Assembly: GCA_022747635.1 (NCBI GenBank)
Contig: JAKTNV010000005.1
Location: forward strand, 35,946,336 to 36,010,335
Source of the DNA: Hetaerina americana
Lineage: Eukaryota; Arthropoda; Insecta; Odonata; Calopterygidae
DNA length: 64,000 bases
Direction of reading: 5' to 3'
A program made the position numbers and the translations under genes. The notes under the pieces were generated by a model that worked only from the letters and a program-made list of their open reading frames with translations, ran no database searches and was not told where the DNA came from. The number at the start of each line of letters is the position of its first letter. Position 1 is the first letter of the stretch. This document shows positions 50,111 through 60,960 of the stretch, in pieces.

Positions 50111-51190
50111 TATACTAATCACCAGAGAACTCATTGGGGTGTACGATGCCTACGCATGTAAGTACATGGATGGTAGATTCATTTTGTTTAATCAGTTCTA
50201 CGGGCATGAAGTTCATCCCAGCAGTATCGGCACCGCTCTCCAAATACCCGGTTGAGCAAGTCTCGATCACTCGGCGCGATTTTACCCATACTTCCGTTGA
50301 TCGAAACGATTTCATCGGTCTTTGTAAAAAAAATACAAGCAGCGCAGAGAGGAGGAGAGGCTGAGGAGTGCGGGGGGGATGCAACAACAAAAGGTAGGGG
50401 CTCATTCGAACGAGGGAACACCGAAACGACAGAACTGCACCGGGCGCCCTATTTCCCTTCCACCCTCCCCGGAACGGAAGAGAAAACGGCATCGAACGAT
50501 TGCATTGGAAATACCCTGGGTACAGACTCTTGAAATCGGACATTCCCTCCCTCGAAAATGTGCGGAGAGAGGGAAAAAAAGCAACGCTCGGAACGAGGAG
50601 GAAAATGTTTGAAATCCGAAATAAAATAATAAAAAAAGGAGAGATGCGATCGGCGCCGGCGGTGAGCACTCGCACGCGAAAATAAAAAAAAAATTGACTG
50701 CGAGTCCTACCGGAGGAGGAAACTTTTCCAGGAGGAAACAAAGCTCCCGAATTATTGTGGAGGCAAAACTGGAATAACGGCCAATAAAACGAATGCCGCG
50801 GTCGGGAAGAAAGAAACTCGGTCCCACGGATGAATAGGAGAGGTGAGGAGGAGGGGAAAGTAGGCTTGGAGTTAGAGAGAGAGGGAACGAGAAAGAAATA
50901 GTACGCGAGAGAGAGAGAGAGCAGGAGGGGCTCAGAATGGGATCGAGAGAGAGAGAGAGATTTTAGAGAGGGCGGTAGAACAATGTGGACAATGGTCGGG
51001 TGGAAAGAGGAGGGAATAGAAGATTGACACCTGTCATGGACAGAGATATCCAGTTCCAGTTTCTATTATGCGCCGCTCCCTCCCCAATCCACACCAGCGG
51101 AGTGGTCCCATCTGCGGCCGCACCCCCGCACGAACCCTGGCGAAGTGTGACACACTACCCGAGGGGTCCGCCCGCCATTTGAGGCTTCCA
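50111..51190. other. CpG-containing island with GAGA tracts
   Basis: CpG-rich on both strands, with (GA)n runs near 50911-50925 and 50943-50960, and balanced GC-rich DNA to 51.18 kb. A 208-codon minus-strand frame (50115-50741) shows no domain. (GA)n tracts and CpGs are typical of arthropod promoters, so this is a candidate promoter, possibly for a minus-strand transcript through the exon at 47742; that link is inference. Confidence 0.5.
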
Positions 51191-53440
51191 TGCCTCGTTG
51201 AAGGGCTAAAAGGGAGTCCATTCGTGGACGTGCTTGCGTGGTCTTAATTCCGTATTGATTCCCATCCGACCGTTTCGACGAATTGAAAGGGGGGAAAAAA
51301 TAACGCCACCGACACTATTTTTAAACGTCATTCTGCAGATAACGCACTCCAAAATTGGACATGATGAGCTCCATTATGCGAGAATGCCGCCTGTTTTGAG
51401 GTAGAATTAATGCAAAGGACATCTTCAAATGGTTGAAGAATTTTTTTTCGGTGGGATCAGGTTTTGTAAATGCGCATAACATGAACGGATTATAAAAGAA
51501 GAAATATTGATCAGAAACGAACAGGTGCTAGGTTCGTTTCACACCGGTGTTAACTATGTTGCTGAATGACTCACCATCGATATAAATGGGCCACGATTCA
51601 AAAATTATAATTCAAAATGAAATTATGCAAGTGAGGAGAGCCGATGGAACTTGGATATATTGTCACTGTTTCTCCCTCCGCCTCTGTTCCAATGCGCCGC
51701 ACCACCTCGTGAAGCAATATTTTATGGTCTCCCAGGAAATAGGGCAGGACTTGATTATTTTACCCGAGGGTATTCATAGACAGAGAGGTCATGGTTTAAC
51801 CATGCATACGATAATACTACATTCAATACATGCATATTTTATTAGTTATTATTAATTGAAAATTTAATTATTTATTTCATTTTAATTGTTTCATTTCACT
51901 TATTTATTTGATTTTTCGATACCGAAAGGGAGCGGCGTTACGGGAGTGTGATTTTGTATTATATTAAAATTTAGACATTCGTACAGAAACTGTTTAACCG
52001 TTAGGCTAGGGCAATTAAGTTAAAGGGATGGTAGAAGACTTAGACGTTGAAGAAACAATGAAAATTATTCCTAAGTCCTAATGTTAAAACTCAGTAATCG
52101 TTAACATGATTATGTGACAATTTGATAATAAAATAAAATTATTGACTATTTTTTTGGGAACGCATAAAAGCGTACAGGTTGTTTACGCCACCATCGACGT
52201 TGATGAGTTTTAATAGATCATTTTCAAAATAAAACTTAAAATTAAAATCAATAAAAACTAACAACCCCTAACGATTTTATTCTTTTAAGATAGCTCTTAA
52301 TGAACAATAAGGGAAAACAAGAATCAAAATATTTGCATGCGTTTTAGTAATTATCCAAATAGTTGAATTAATTATTGTTAAAAAAGGAAAAATGTTAAAA
52401 TAAGTAAAAAAAGACAAATTTTTCGCATGCAAATTACAAGTGTGTTTGGAAGGAAAGTGTAGAAAAGGTATGATGGAAAGAAATAAAATAGATACTACAC
52501 ACAATAGTAAGAAGAGACTCGATTCCACTGTTTGACAGCCCTGATTTGTGGGATTTTCTCCTATTGGTATTATAAGATCCATACTACACAGGAAATACCA
52601 CGTGCTTACCAATTGATACTTGAAGATCAAATACAGAAGCACTCATCTTGAATCAGTACCGTTACATCCAATACAGAGGTTTCGAGTAAGCCGAAATTTT
52701 CGTTGACAATTCCCAATTACCATTAACTTATTTCACCGTATTTCGTTAAAAGTGTACACTTAATCCCTAGGCTAAAAGAGATTCAATTCATATATCCATC
52801 CATATTTTACCAATACTATGATGAAATTACTTATTTACTTCATTTAAAATTACTAACAAATAATAATACATAATGATCAATTAATTTGACCTACCAAATG
52901 TATACAGAACCTTGAGCATCATCCAATGGAGAGTGCATGGGCAGAATTGCAAAGATAGCATAAATGTTACTCTTCAGGTGCGAATACAAAAGTTAATCCT
53001 CATTATGGTGTAACTTCTAATGAAATTGAAATTTTAAAAGAATAAAAAAATTGCGCGCAGAAATCTAAATGATGAATAAATCTAAGAGTGATATAAACTC
53101 CTTTGGGTTATGCACGAAAATGAATCTTTTAAAAATATTAAGATAGCAAAACCTTCCTCCTTTAATTCATTCTCATCCATGATAGAGAAGCATAATATAA
53201 TACGAATGGAATATGGTAAGTCGATTTCATCCTCAATTCAGTAGACTAGTAACCGCGATGACCACCAAATTAAGCTTAAAAATTTAATAATGGCTCTTTG
53301 ATTGCAAATGTTTGCAATCCCTATCAATCGCCATCTCTCCATATCTACTCAAAAAAATGCAACGAAGTGGCGTAATTTGAATTGACAAAAGAAGTTTAAC
53401 AGACAATTCTTTTCAAAAACAAAGTCTTTTCATTTGACGG
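51191..53440. other. AT-rich unannotated DNA
   Basis: No supported gene. An 89-codon frame at 51586-51855 has no recognised family. Confidence 0.45.
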
Positions 53441-53720
53441 CGTATGGTGATCTCAGCCACCCTTGGGGATATTGGGAGGCACAGGCGATATGGTAACGAA
53501 TCTTGCAATGGGTAGATGAATGAAGTAGGAGGCACGAGAAAAGCAGAGAAGGACGAGGAGTTAAGGGAAATCATAGCTAAGGGATAGGTAGGAAAGGAGG
53601 GGCGGAAGAAAGCTTGAAGAAAAGGGATGTGAAGGCCGGACAGGGGAGGGTAAGGGATAGTTGTTTGGGAAGAGGGAAGATGGGGCGAGGTTTAGGGGGT
53701 TAAATATGAGCCTGAGAGAT
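53441..53720. other. Purine-rich tract
   Basis: G/A-rich + strand; no gene supported. Confidence 0.5.
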
Positions 53721-55839
53721 ACAGAGCACCTGGATACGCCCATTCGCTCAGCCATCTGTGCCTCATGCGACCAATGATGGCTTATTTGGACGGTTCATTT
53801 CATTTATTCCCATTCTTTTTCTATTCCATTCTCTACTCTCCAATCTCCAATTCCATTCCAAACTCTCCCTTCACAACAAATTTTTAGAACAGACAGCCAT
53901 GATTACAATAATGCAAACACATTTACGCAAGGTAATCAATGCTGTTCTCATATTTGCATCCACTTTTGTTTCTCACCCCTAGCTCTGAGGCCACGTCCCT
54001 TCTATAGAGTGTCGGTGAATTTCATTACCTAACGTGTATCAAAGTAATTTTTCAATCGCAAGGTGAGAGATCTAACTGAACGATTTAAATATTTACACGA
54101 TACATTAAAAATTTAATGCAGAAAATGAACTATTTTGGTTCGGATATACTTGGCATACTTGCATATGGTGGGAAAAAGTGTTATAAAGTGTTGCTTCTAC
54201 TAATGGATGGACTTAATTTAGCTCTACATGACTTAAGTTAATAGGGTATGGATGCTTAGGGTCACAGAGTAGGCTGCGGATTCATTTTAATATCCTAGTT
54301 GGTTCATTTCTGGCCAAAATTCTACCTACTTGATGCGTTTTATCTGCCATTCATTTTCTTAATTATCTCTTTCTACGTTGATTTGAACACCATCCCTCCT
54401 TCACCTTGGTGAGTCTTGATGACTTGATTTTCTTTGTATTTATTTTCAAGTTGATGACGGATCCTCAGAGTGAAAATGCGAATCATCAAAATTACTCTTG
54501 AAATCAGGGAACAGGAGCGACATATGGAAGAAAATATTTGGAACGGAGCTTTGGGGTATTGCACATTATATCTGTTAATGTATTAGTAATGATATGGAGG
54601 AGTACCGGAATCCGTGGGAATGACTGTTGAAAAACAAAAGAAATATCTTGGTTAAAATAGCCAACAGATACCATTGGGGAACTTACCAGCTAGATAGAGA
54701 AGAGGGGTTCATGAAGTTATTACTCGAATACACGAAAATGTTGAGAAGGGGATTGTGAAAACGAAACGAAAGGAAAGACAGTAAATTCTTCATGTAGATA
54801 ATTGCGTGAAACCATGCATGTCAAAAATTCAATGATGTGAAAACAAAAATCTAAAGAGAGCATTAGAAATTGCATGAATATAAATATCCATGGTTAAAAT
54901 AGCATATGATCTGCGTGAAAATTTTCAGGAAACAGTGGAACATTTGAACGGAATCGCATTCAGGTAGACAAAAATTCAGTCCCTAAATCAGATAACAAAA
55001 GCTGCAGGAGTTAAAGTGTTTTAAGGGCTTATTGCCTTAATATAATCGAGTTTAAACCTAAAGTTAAGGTAAAACATTGCTATAAAAGATACCATAATTA
55101 TCAGGGGTACTAAAAATTCAAGAGAAGATGCTCGGAGACTCTATGCGTAGGCCTGCAAACGAACATTTTGTGTATACCTGTATGTATAGATTTAAGAGGT
55201 ATTAATTTCAATTTGAAAAAAAGAAGGCGTAATAATATTTAATATTGAAAAGAAAAACACAATGGAAAAGAGCAATGGCGAATGTCATATAACGCATATT
55301 TACATGTTATAGTTGAAGAAGACAACGAGAAATGCAAAGGCAAGAGCCGAAAAACTATATTGAGGTAGAATTCAATGCAATAGGAACTTTGCCTTCACAA
55401 ACTCATCGGAATCGATCGGTCTTCGAAACATAATTTAAAATGTTGAAAAAGACTTTTGAAATTTGAAACATCTGGAAAAGGCTCGATAAACACTCACTCA
55501 TATCCAGAATAATATAAATATTTTGATTTCATGGTAAATGAGAGCTAACCTTAAATAATGTAGGGCCAGAGAAATCGCCTATTAATTCAACCGTTAAGAA
55601 GATAGAATAGTGAAAAAAGTAAAAATTTACTCTTCCACTCGTAATATTTTATACATTCTAGGAGTTGGCATCAAATAATATCAAAGGAAACTTATTAGAG
55701 TGTAAATCCATGGAGAAAGGTCAGCTTCGGCTTGAAGAGAAGATTTGTGCAAGAGAAGGCAAGAATCTGAAGATAGTGATCGGCAACAGGAAGGTGATTA
55801 ACCGAGTACGATCGTTCCATTTAGAGAAAAAAGTGTTAC
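53721..55839. other. AT-rich unannotated DNA
   Basis: Nothing supported, up to the truncated 5' edge of the Penelope-like element. Confidence 0.45.
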
Positions 55840-55857
55840 TCTAACCAAATTATCCAC

Positions 55858-56431
55858 TCCACATCCATGTATTACCATTCACAAAAACGTGCAGCCTTTC
55901 ATAACATGTTACACAGGGTATGCAATATCCCAATGTCACTACACAACAAACAAGGGGAACTCCGTATTATAAAACAAATTGCAGTCAACAATAGTTACAA
56001 GGAAATGATAACTGACAGCATTTACAACAGAAAAAAACACAGAGTCCGGAAATCTATACACTCGTACCACACATCTAAACTTGACGGGCACCGATGGCGA
56101 AGAATTCCATTTCTTGGCCACATTTCACTCAGGATAAAACAAATACTCTCCAAAAAGAAAATCAAGACAGTGTTTACAACACACACACTTCAAAAAACAT
56201 AATGGGTCCACCCAATGACAAAATTAACATAATGCAACAAAGCGGGGTTAATAAACTCAATTTTGCGGACTGCAGCGCCATCTACATTGAACAGGGAGGA
56301 CATTTGATACTAGGATCAAAGAACACCGATCATGCTTCACAAAGAAAGACAACAGATCCCAATTCGCCAGACACTTCTTAGATAAGAACCATACCAGTAA
56401 CTTCACAGCAGACATCTTCACAAATAAATGA
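55858..56431 (+). pseudogene. Penelope-like RT C-terminus plus GIY-YIG endonuclease, broken
   Basis: Reverse transcriptase end: SQKRAAFHNMLHRVCNIPMS, then IIKQIAVNNSYKEMI, a pattern typical of the region after the RT core in Penelope-like proteins. After a frame change near 56200 the GIY-YIG part reads IMQQSGVNKLNFADCSAIY and continues IEQGGHL, then after another shift QFARHFLDKNHTSNFTADIF and a stop at 56429. The expected GVY reads GVN (56244-56252) and the expected YIG reads YIE (56283-56291), so the Tyr and Gly of the signature are both altered. These proteins copy the element's RNA and nick the target; this copy can do neither. Confidence 0.88.
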
Positions 56432-56934
56432 AAGGACGCAGATTGAATGCTTTGGAGGAGTTGGTAATTTGGCAATCCCTTCAGTCTGACAGATTTGATG
56501 TGATCAACGAACCTCTATATTGATACCTCTCCCATTCCCCCTCCTAAAATTCCAAAAAGACTCGAATGTCTTTCCGCATCAACCCCACCCCCACCAAGGC
56601 AGTGATGACCATCGACCGTCCCTTAATGAAGGTTAAACCATTGCGGACAAACACCCCCCTAATTAAATGTAGAACACAATGTGTGTTTCTTTCCGCTGTT
56701 TGCTTTCTAAGAACGGTGGAGGGTTACACAGTGTTCTTCATTTAATGATCATTTAATGAACATAAACTTCCGCAAATTTGAGCCAGAAGCCTTCGAATAT
56801 ATAGCCTTCCCCTCCCCTAGCCCACTAATAGGTTGCTGCACCAGTAATCAACTTGCACCCTCTCCCTTACTCCCCCTACCTTCCTCCCCTCTTGGATCCA
56901 GGCTATAAGAGTTAGAATAATTTTTTATGTATGC

Positions 56935-56973
56935 CACCTGATGATGATGCGCAACATCGAAACCATGGTCGTG
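56935..56973 (+). ncRNA. Hammerhead ribozyme-like motif in Penelope-like end
   Basis: cac, CTGATGA (56938-56944), stem II gatg/catc with loop cgcaa, GAAA (56959-56962), minimal stem III around cc/gg, cleavage triplet GTC (56968-56970), then gtg pairing with cac. All invariant core positions are present. Stem I is only about 3 bp before mismatches and stem III is minimal, so folding as a dimer may be needed. Confidence 0.68.
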
Positions 56974-57025
56974 AAAGTATTAAACCTTTACTTGGGAGTG
57001 CAAAGTTCCTTATTTTACCCTCACC

Positions 57026-57850
57026 AAGTACAAATCTGATCAAATTAAAAAAATAAGCCCAAGGCATATGGAAAGAGAGTTAATAGGAACTCACATTTGT
57101 TACAATAAATCTGAAATCAGTTGAAGGTTTTAATTTTTGGGAATTTCAATCACCACCGACTGAAAATTCAAGTAGAACAATTCATTTTAGCATGAAGAAC
57201 AATTCAGGACTGTATATTGCAGAAATATTGCAAACTACCTGCTCAGAGCATAAAAAATACAAGGTATGATATTAAATTACGCAGCCAGTTGGGTAAAGTG
57301 GATAAAATATAGAATATAAATATATTTATTAAAATTAATTCACGGAAGATTCAACAAAAATACATGACATTCTTGATAACATGAAGAATCCGGAACGGGA
57401 AGCAATGGGCCTTTCGTTCGATTTGAGTTTTGTTCTGCTTTATAAGTCAATCATTTTCACTGACAATAACAGCTGCAAGCTGAATATATTTTACATCGTC
57501 AGCACCAAATTGGTAAAAACTTAATTTGACTATCCGAACGGGTACATCAAATTCGATCTTTAACCGTGTCAATTAATGGAAATACCCATTAATTACTGTT
57601 TCATGTAAACTGAGGACTCTGCTACCGCATTCAGCAGAAGCTATCTCTATCCTTTAATAATCAAAGACATTAAATTTCAGAGAGAATACGAAACTAATAA
57701 CATGTTTCACCTGATTGCTAATTGATATTTCCTAATTTGAACCGGCTCTAAATCATCTTAATAAATTATGTAGAGTTCATTTTCTGTGATGCTGAATTTT
57801 TATTTCGGGGAAAATACATATTTCATACGCGTGCAGATGATATATTTGAA
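57026..57850. other. AT-rich unannotated DNA
   Basis: Nothing recognisable. Confidence 0.5.
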
Positions 57851-58440
57851 GGTATCTTACTCCTTCCCCCCACCCCCTCTACCCATTTTATGGCTCTCCT
57901 ATTTCCCCCCCCACCTCAACTTTTTCCCGTTAAATCTACATAAATTCCGTCCCAATTCAACCAATCAGCCTTCTTTCCAGTTTAGGAGATGGCCCATAAC
58001 CATTCCACACTCATCAAATCATAATCGATTATGGTCCCACACACATGCTGAGCCAATATTTGGTGGTGGGCGTTACTCACTTATTTCCGACGTCGCGTAA
58101 CGGAAATAGCGGAAATTTTCATCAGTCCGCCCGCCTCCTAGCTTGAGAAAAATGAGTGGAAGAATTGAGCGGACCACGAGGACAAGGGATATGAGGAGTT
58201 AAACGAGCAGGGGGTGGGCGATGATTGAACTAACTCGAGGCGGGAGAAGAGGGGAAGAGAAAAATCCACGAGGACGTGCCGAAAACAGGGATACACGAAT
58301 TAAAACCGGGTGTGTACGGATGATGATGGGGGTGGGTGGAAAACGTGGGTTGAGGCGCTTTAGAACAATTAGGAAGATATACACGGGGAGGTGGAGTTGT
58401 AAAACCGCTTAGAGCCAAGGAAGTTCCGAAAACCTGTAAT
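57851..58440. other. Mixed pyrimidine- then purine-rich island
   Basis: C/T-rich to about 58.02 kb, then CpG-containing G/A-rich DNA (58.08-58.40 kb). No gene supported. Confidence 0.5.
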
Positions 58441-59374
58441 TATCGGTGTCCATTCTCGTGTCTCCCACATGGTGGAGGAAGGCATTGACGAAGGATAGTA
58501 CAGCGGTCCATTAATGCCCCATATCTCCTTGGGGGTCAACATTTTTTATCATCCACCATGCCAGCTATTTGAGAGCCGTTGATGCAGCATAAATGAAAGC
58601 AGGAGATAGCTGATATAGTAAGATAGACAGTCAGATTAAGGAGTTTGATATAAAATATTCTTTATGTATATTGAATTGGCATACCGTGATAATAGGAAGA
58701 GGAAGTAACTATGTGATATAACAAATACAGCAGCTGCAAAGTGAGAAACCATGGCCACGCGAGCAAGTGGAATAAAGGTATTAGGGGGTGCATGCAGATG
58801 TTAGTGAAGAAGTTGGGAGTCCTAGGAAATCCGACAGACGAATTTTAATAATTACAATGCTGGAAAATGAATAAATTTAAAATAAGGATTGAAATTTTAA
58901 ACAAAACTTATTCTCATCTGAGAAATCGAAAGGTCAGCCACTAGCATTCCTCGTCAGACAGAGACGGTGAGGGTACGTGTCCAGTAACATAATAGGTGTT
59001 CTCGCACGAATCCTTTGAGTTAGAGAGGCAGAACAAACTCCTAGCCATAGTTACCGTTTCTAAATAGATACGCTTCATTCCTTAAATCATGCAATTAAAA
59101 TCGATAAGTCATAGAGAGTATTTATCTAAAGGTAGGAAAATTCTTATTTGCAAACTTCTTATAAGTAGCATTTTTCAAATAAAATTTGTAGCTTGATGGA
59201 TTGAAAAGACTTGTTTCTGACTGGACCAATGTCATAAAATGAAAAAAGATAGACTTAAAATAGATTATAGGCTTGCAACCTATACTTTATAATTGCTCCT
59301 AGACTATGTTTGCTTTATATCACACGCCCGTAGGCATGAAAAAATTCGTCTTTTGAAAGAGATATAATGGAAGG
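58441..59374. other. AT-rich unannotated DNA
   Basis: Nothing supported. Confidence 0.45.
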
Positions 59375-59381
59375 ATATCTT
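59375..59381. repeat. Left target duplication of palindromic element C
   Basis: atatctt, repeated at 59595-59601; ggat before the left copy and ggaa before the right suggest the duplication may be slightly longer with an indel. Confidence 0.55.
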
Positions 59382-59429
59382 AATAAATGAAAAAGAAAAA
59401 CTTTGTTCCAATCCACCACTTTATTTCAG

Positions 59430-59469
59430 GTACGACTAGTTTCGACGCTACGACGTTATCCTCAGGTAC
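59430..59469 (-). ncRNA. Hammerhead ribozyme-like motif, arm 1 of element C
   Basis: On the minus strand: gtac, CTGAGGA (allowed because the fifth position of CUGANGA is free), a weak stem II, GAAA (59440-59443), minimal stem III cu/ag, triplet GTC (59434-59436), gtac. Core positions are intact. Confidence 0.6.
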
Positions 59470-59505
59470 CTCAGGATGACGCCGTAGCGTCGAAACTAGT
59501 CGTAC
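59466..59505 (+). ncRNA. Hammerhead-like motif with broken core, arm 2 of element C
   Basis: Same layout as arm 1, but the box reads CTCAGGA, replacing the invariant G, so cleavage is not expected. It shares the central gtac with the arm 1 motif. Confidence 0.58.
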
Positions 59506-59594
59506 CTGAAATAAAGTGGTGGATTGGGACAAAGTTTTTCTTTTTCATTTATTAAAATGAATTTCCACAAAGTTGAGGCTGAAACTATTGAGGA

Positions 59595-59601
59595 ATATCT
59601 T
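59595..59601. repeat. Right target duplication of palindromic element C
   Basis: atatctt; see 59375-59381. Confidence 0.55.
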
Positions 59602-60600
59602 TCTTAAAATTTAAAAATTTCCTACATTTTTCTACTAATATAATGATAATGTTGAGGCTCAAAAGAGTGGCTTTTAAGCAGTCATCCTCACGTGAAAAAT
59701 TAACACGGTGATAACAATTATTTTAGCATAACCCAGTAATTTCAACGCATTAAAGTAAAAAAAAACCAGAATAGTATTTTTATATTAAATTCATTTTTGC
59801 TCTAATACATTTTGTCTTTAAAAATATAATTTCTCATACCTATTTAATATGATTCCCGAAACGTGCATTACATGCAAACCAAAAATATCGCAGAAAAATA
59901 TGCCTAGGGTTTTGGACTTACACCAGTCTCCTTGTTTTATTCTGTAGTTGTTTTAGTTTACATGAAATACTGATCCCCAGAATTATTCACCTTAACATAG
60001 TCTGGGTATCCGTATTTTAGCAAATCTCGAGCGTTACAGAATTCTTTTTACTAGGCATAAAATGATTTTGATTTGTGAGTCACTAATTCGTAGATTTGCA
60101 CGCGAATATCGAAATGTTAATCTAATGAATCACACAGGTCTTCTGTCCTATAATAAATAGTGTATTGAAAGGGCGGTAGGTACTTCCTATAGTGGAATCC
60201 TGGCTCTAAACTTTAGCTGCATAAATAATAAGTATATGTAATTTTTTAGATATGCACTGAATTACATGATTCTCTGCTCACTAAGGCATAAATCAACAGG
60301 TAAAATGGTTACATTACTACTGGCTGAAACTATAAGGTAAGCTTAGGCACAAAACAGGCTAAAGACTACTCAATTGACATGTCATTTTTGTACTTTTTGG
60401 TCACAAGAAAATATAGTCAAAGTTATTATAGATTTCATTTCAAAGTTAAGCTTTGGCCATACAGAAGTAAGAAATCTGAAATGACAAACGAATAATTAGG
60501 AGAACCTTCAAAACCGTAAATCATCAGCACCTTCAGCAACAGCTCTGAACACTTAACAATGATGGCAATAGAGATTTAGATTATCCTACTATTCCTATCC
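59602..60600. other. AT-rich unannotated DNA
   Basis: Nothing recognisable. Confidence 0.5.
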
Positions 60601-60960
60601 ACCGCAGTCGTTTCCGCTATCTCATTAACTCTCCGGTTGTTTTTGTCAAGCCAGGGTGGAGATGGGGTTCAAATCCTTTCTCTCCGACAGGTGCGATTTC
60701 CCACAAAGTTCCCCCGTATCCACAAAATGACGCCACTTGGATTTTATCTGGAGCTATCCTAAGGCATCACCCAAGAAATGATCTCGGGGCCCTACAGTTA
60801 GCAGACGAAAGAGTTAAACTCTAGGCTCCAGCTCCACCGTAGGGAGAAGGTTTAAGCATTAAAAAAATTATAACGCGCCGAGATAAAAATCCATCCTTGG
60901 GACCTAAACTGCCAAGGCATCAAACTTCAGGCTCCCAAATGTCTTTTTTCTTCCTGTTGT
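60601..60960 (+). mobile_element. Possible degraded tRNA-like SINE
   Basis: A box B-like ggttcaaatcc at 60666-60676 lies in a GC-richer block within AT-rich DNA. No good box A, target duplication or tail was found, so this may simply be a chance B box within an unknown repeat. Confidence 0.22.

Larger units (their letters stand above)
55840..57025 (+). mobile_element. 5'-truncated Penelope-like retroelement
   Basis: Contains, in order, the end of a Penelope-type reverse transcriptase, a GIY-YIG endonuclease region, a non-coding stretch, and a hammerhead-bearing terminal sequence ending caaagttcc to accctcacc at about 57025. This order is characteristic of Penelope-like elements. The 5' boundary is approximate, where similarity to the family fades; most of the reverse transcriptase is missing. 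The motif aacttccgcaaatttgagcc at 56767, about 165 nt before the hammerhead, corresponds to the tail of palindromic elements A-C, so the sequence between it and 57025 is probably the terminal-repeat unit. No clear target duplication was identified. Confidence 0.88.
59382..59594 (+). mobile_element. Palindromic hammerhead element C (Penelope-related)
   Basis: Arms 59382-59469 and 59466-59553 are inverted repeats with four differences and share a central gtac, so there is no spacer. A 41-nt tail (59554-59594) with aaaatgaatttccacaaagt follows, as in elements A and B. The arm sequence (gtcgtacctgaaataaagtg and ttttcatttatt) is a third variant of the same design. Total 213 bp, without coding capacity, flanked by a short direct repeat. 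Confidence 0.8.

Noticed and set aside
50115..50741. 208-codon open frame on the minus strand in a CpG island
   Set aside because: No domain recognised, and other long frames overlap on both strands; GC-rich DNA has few stops.
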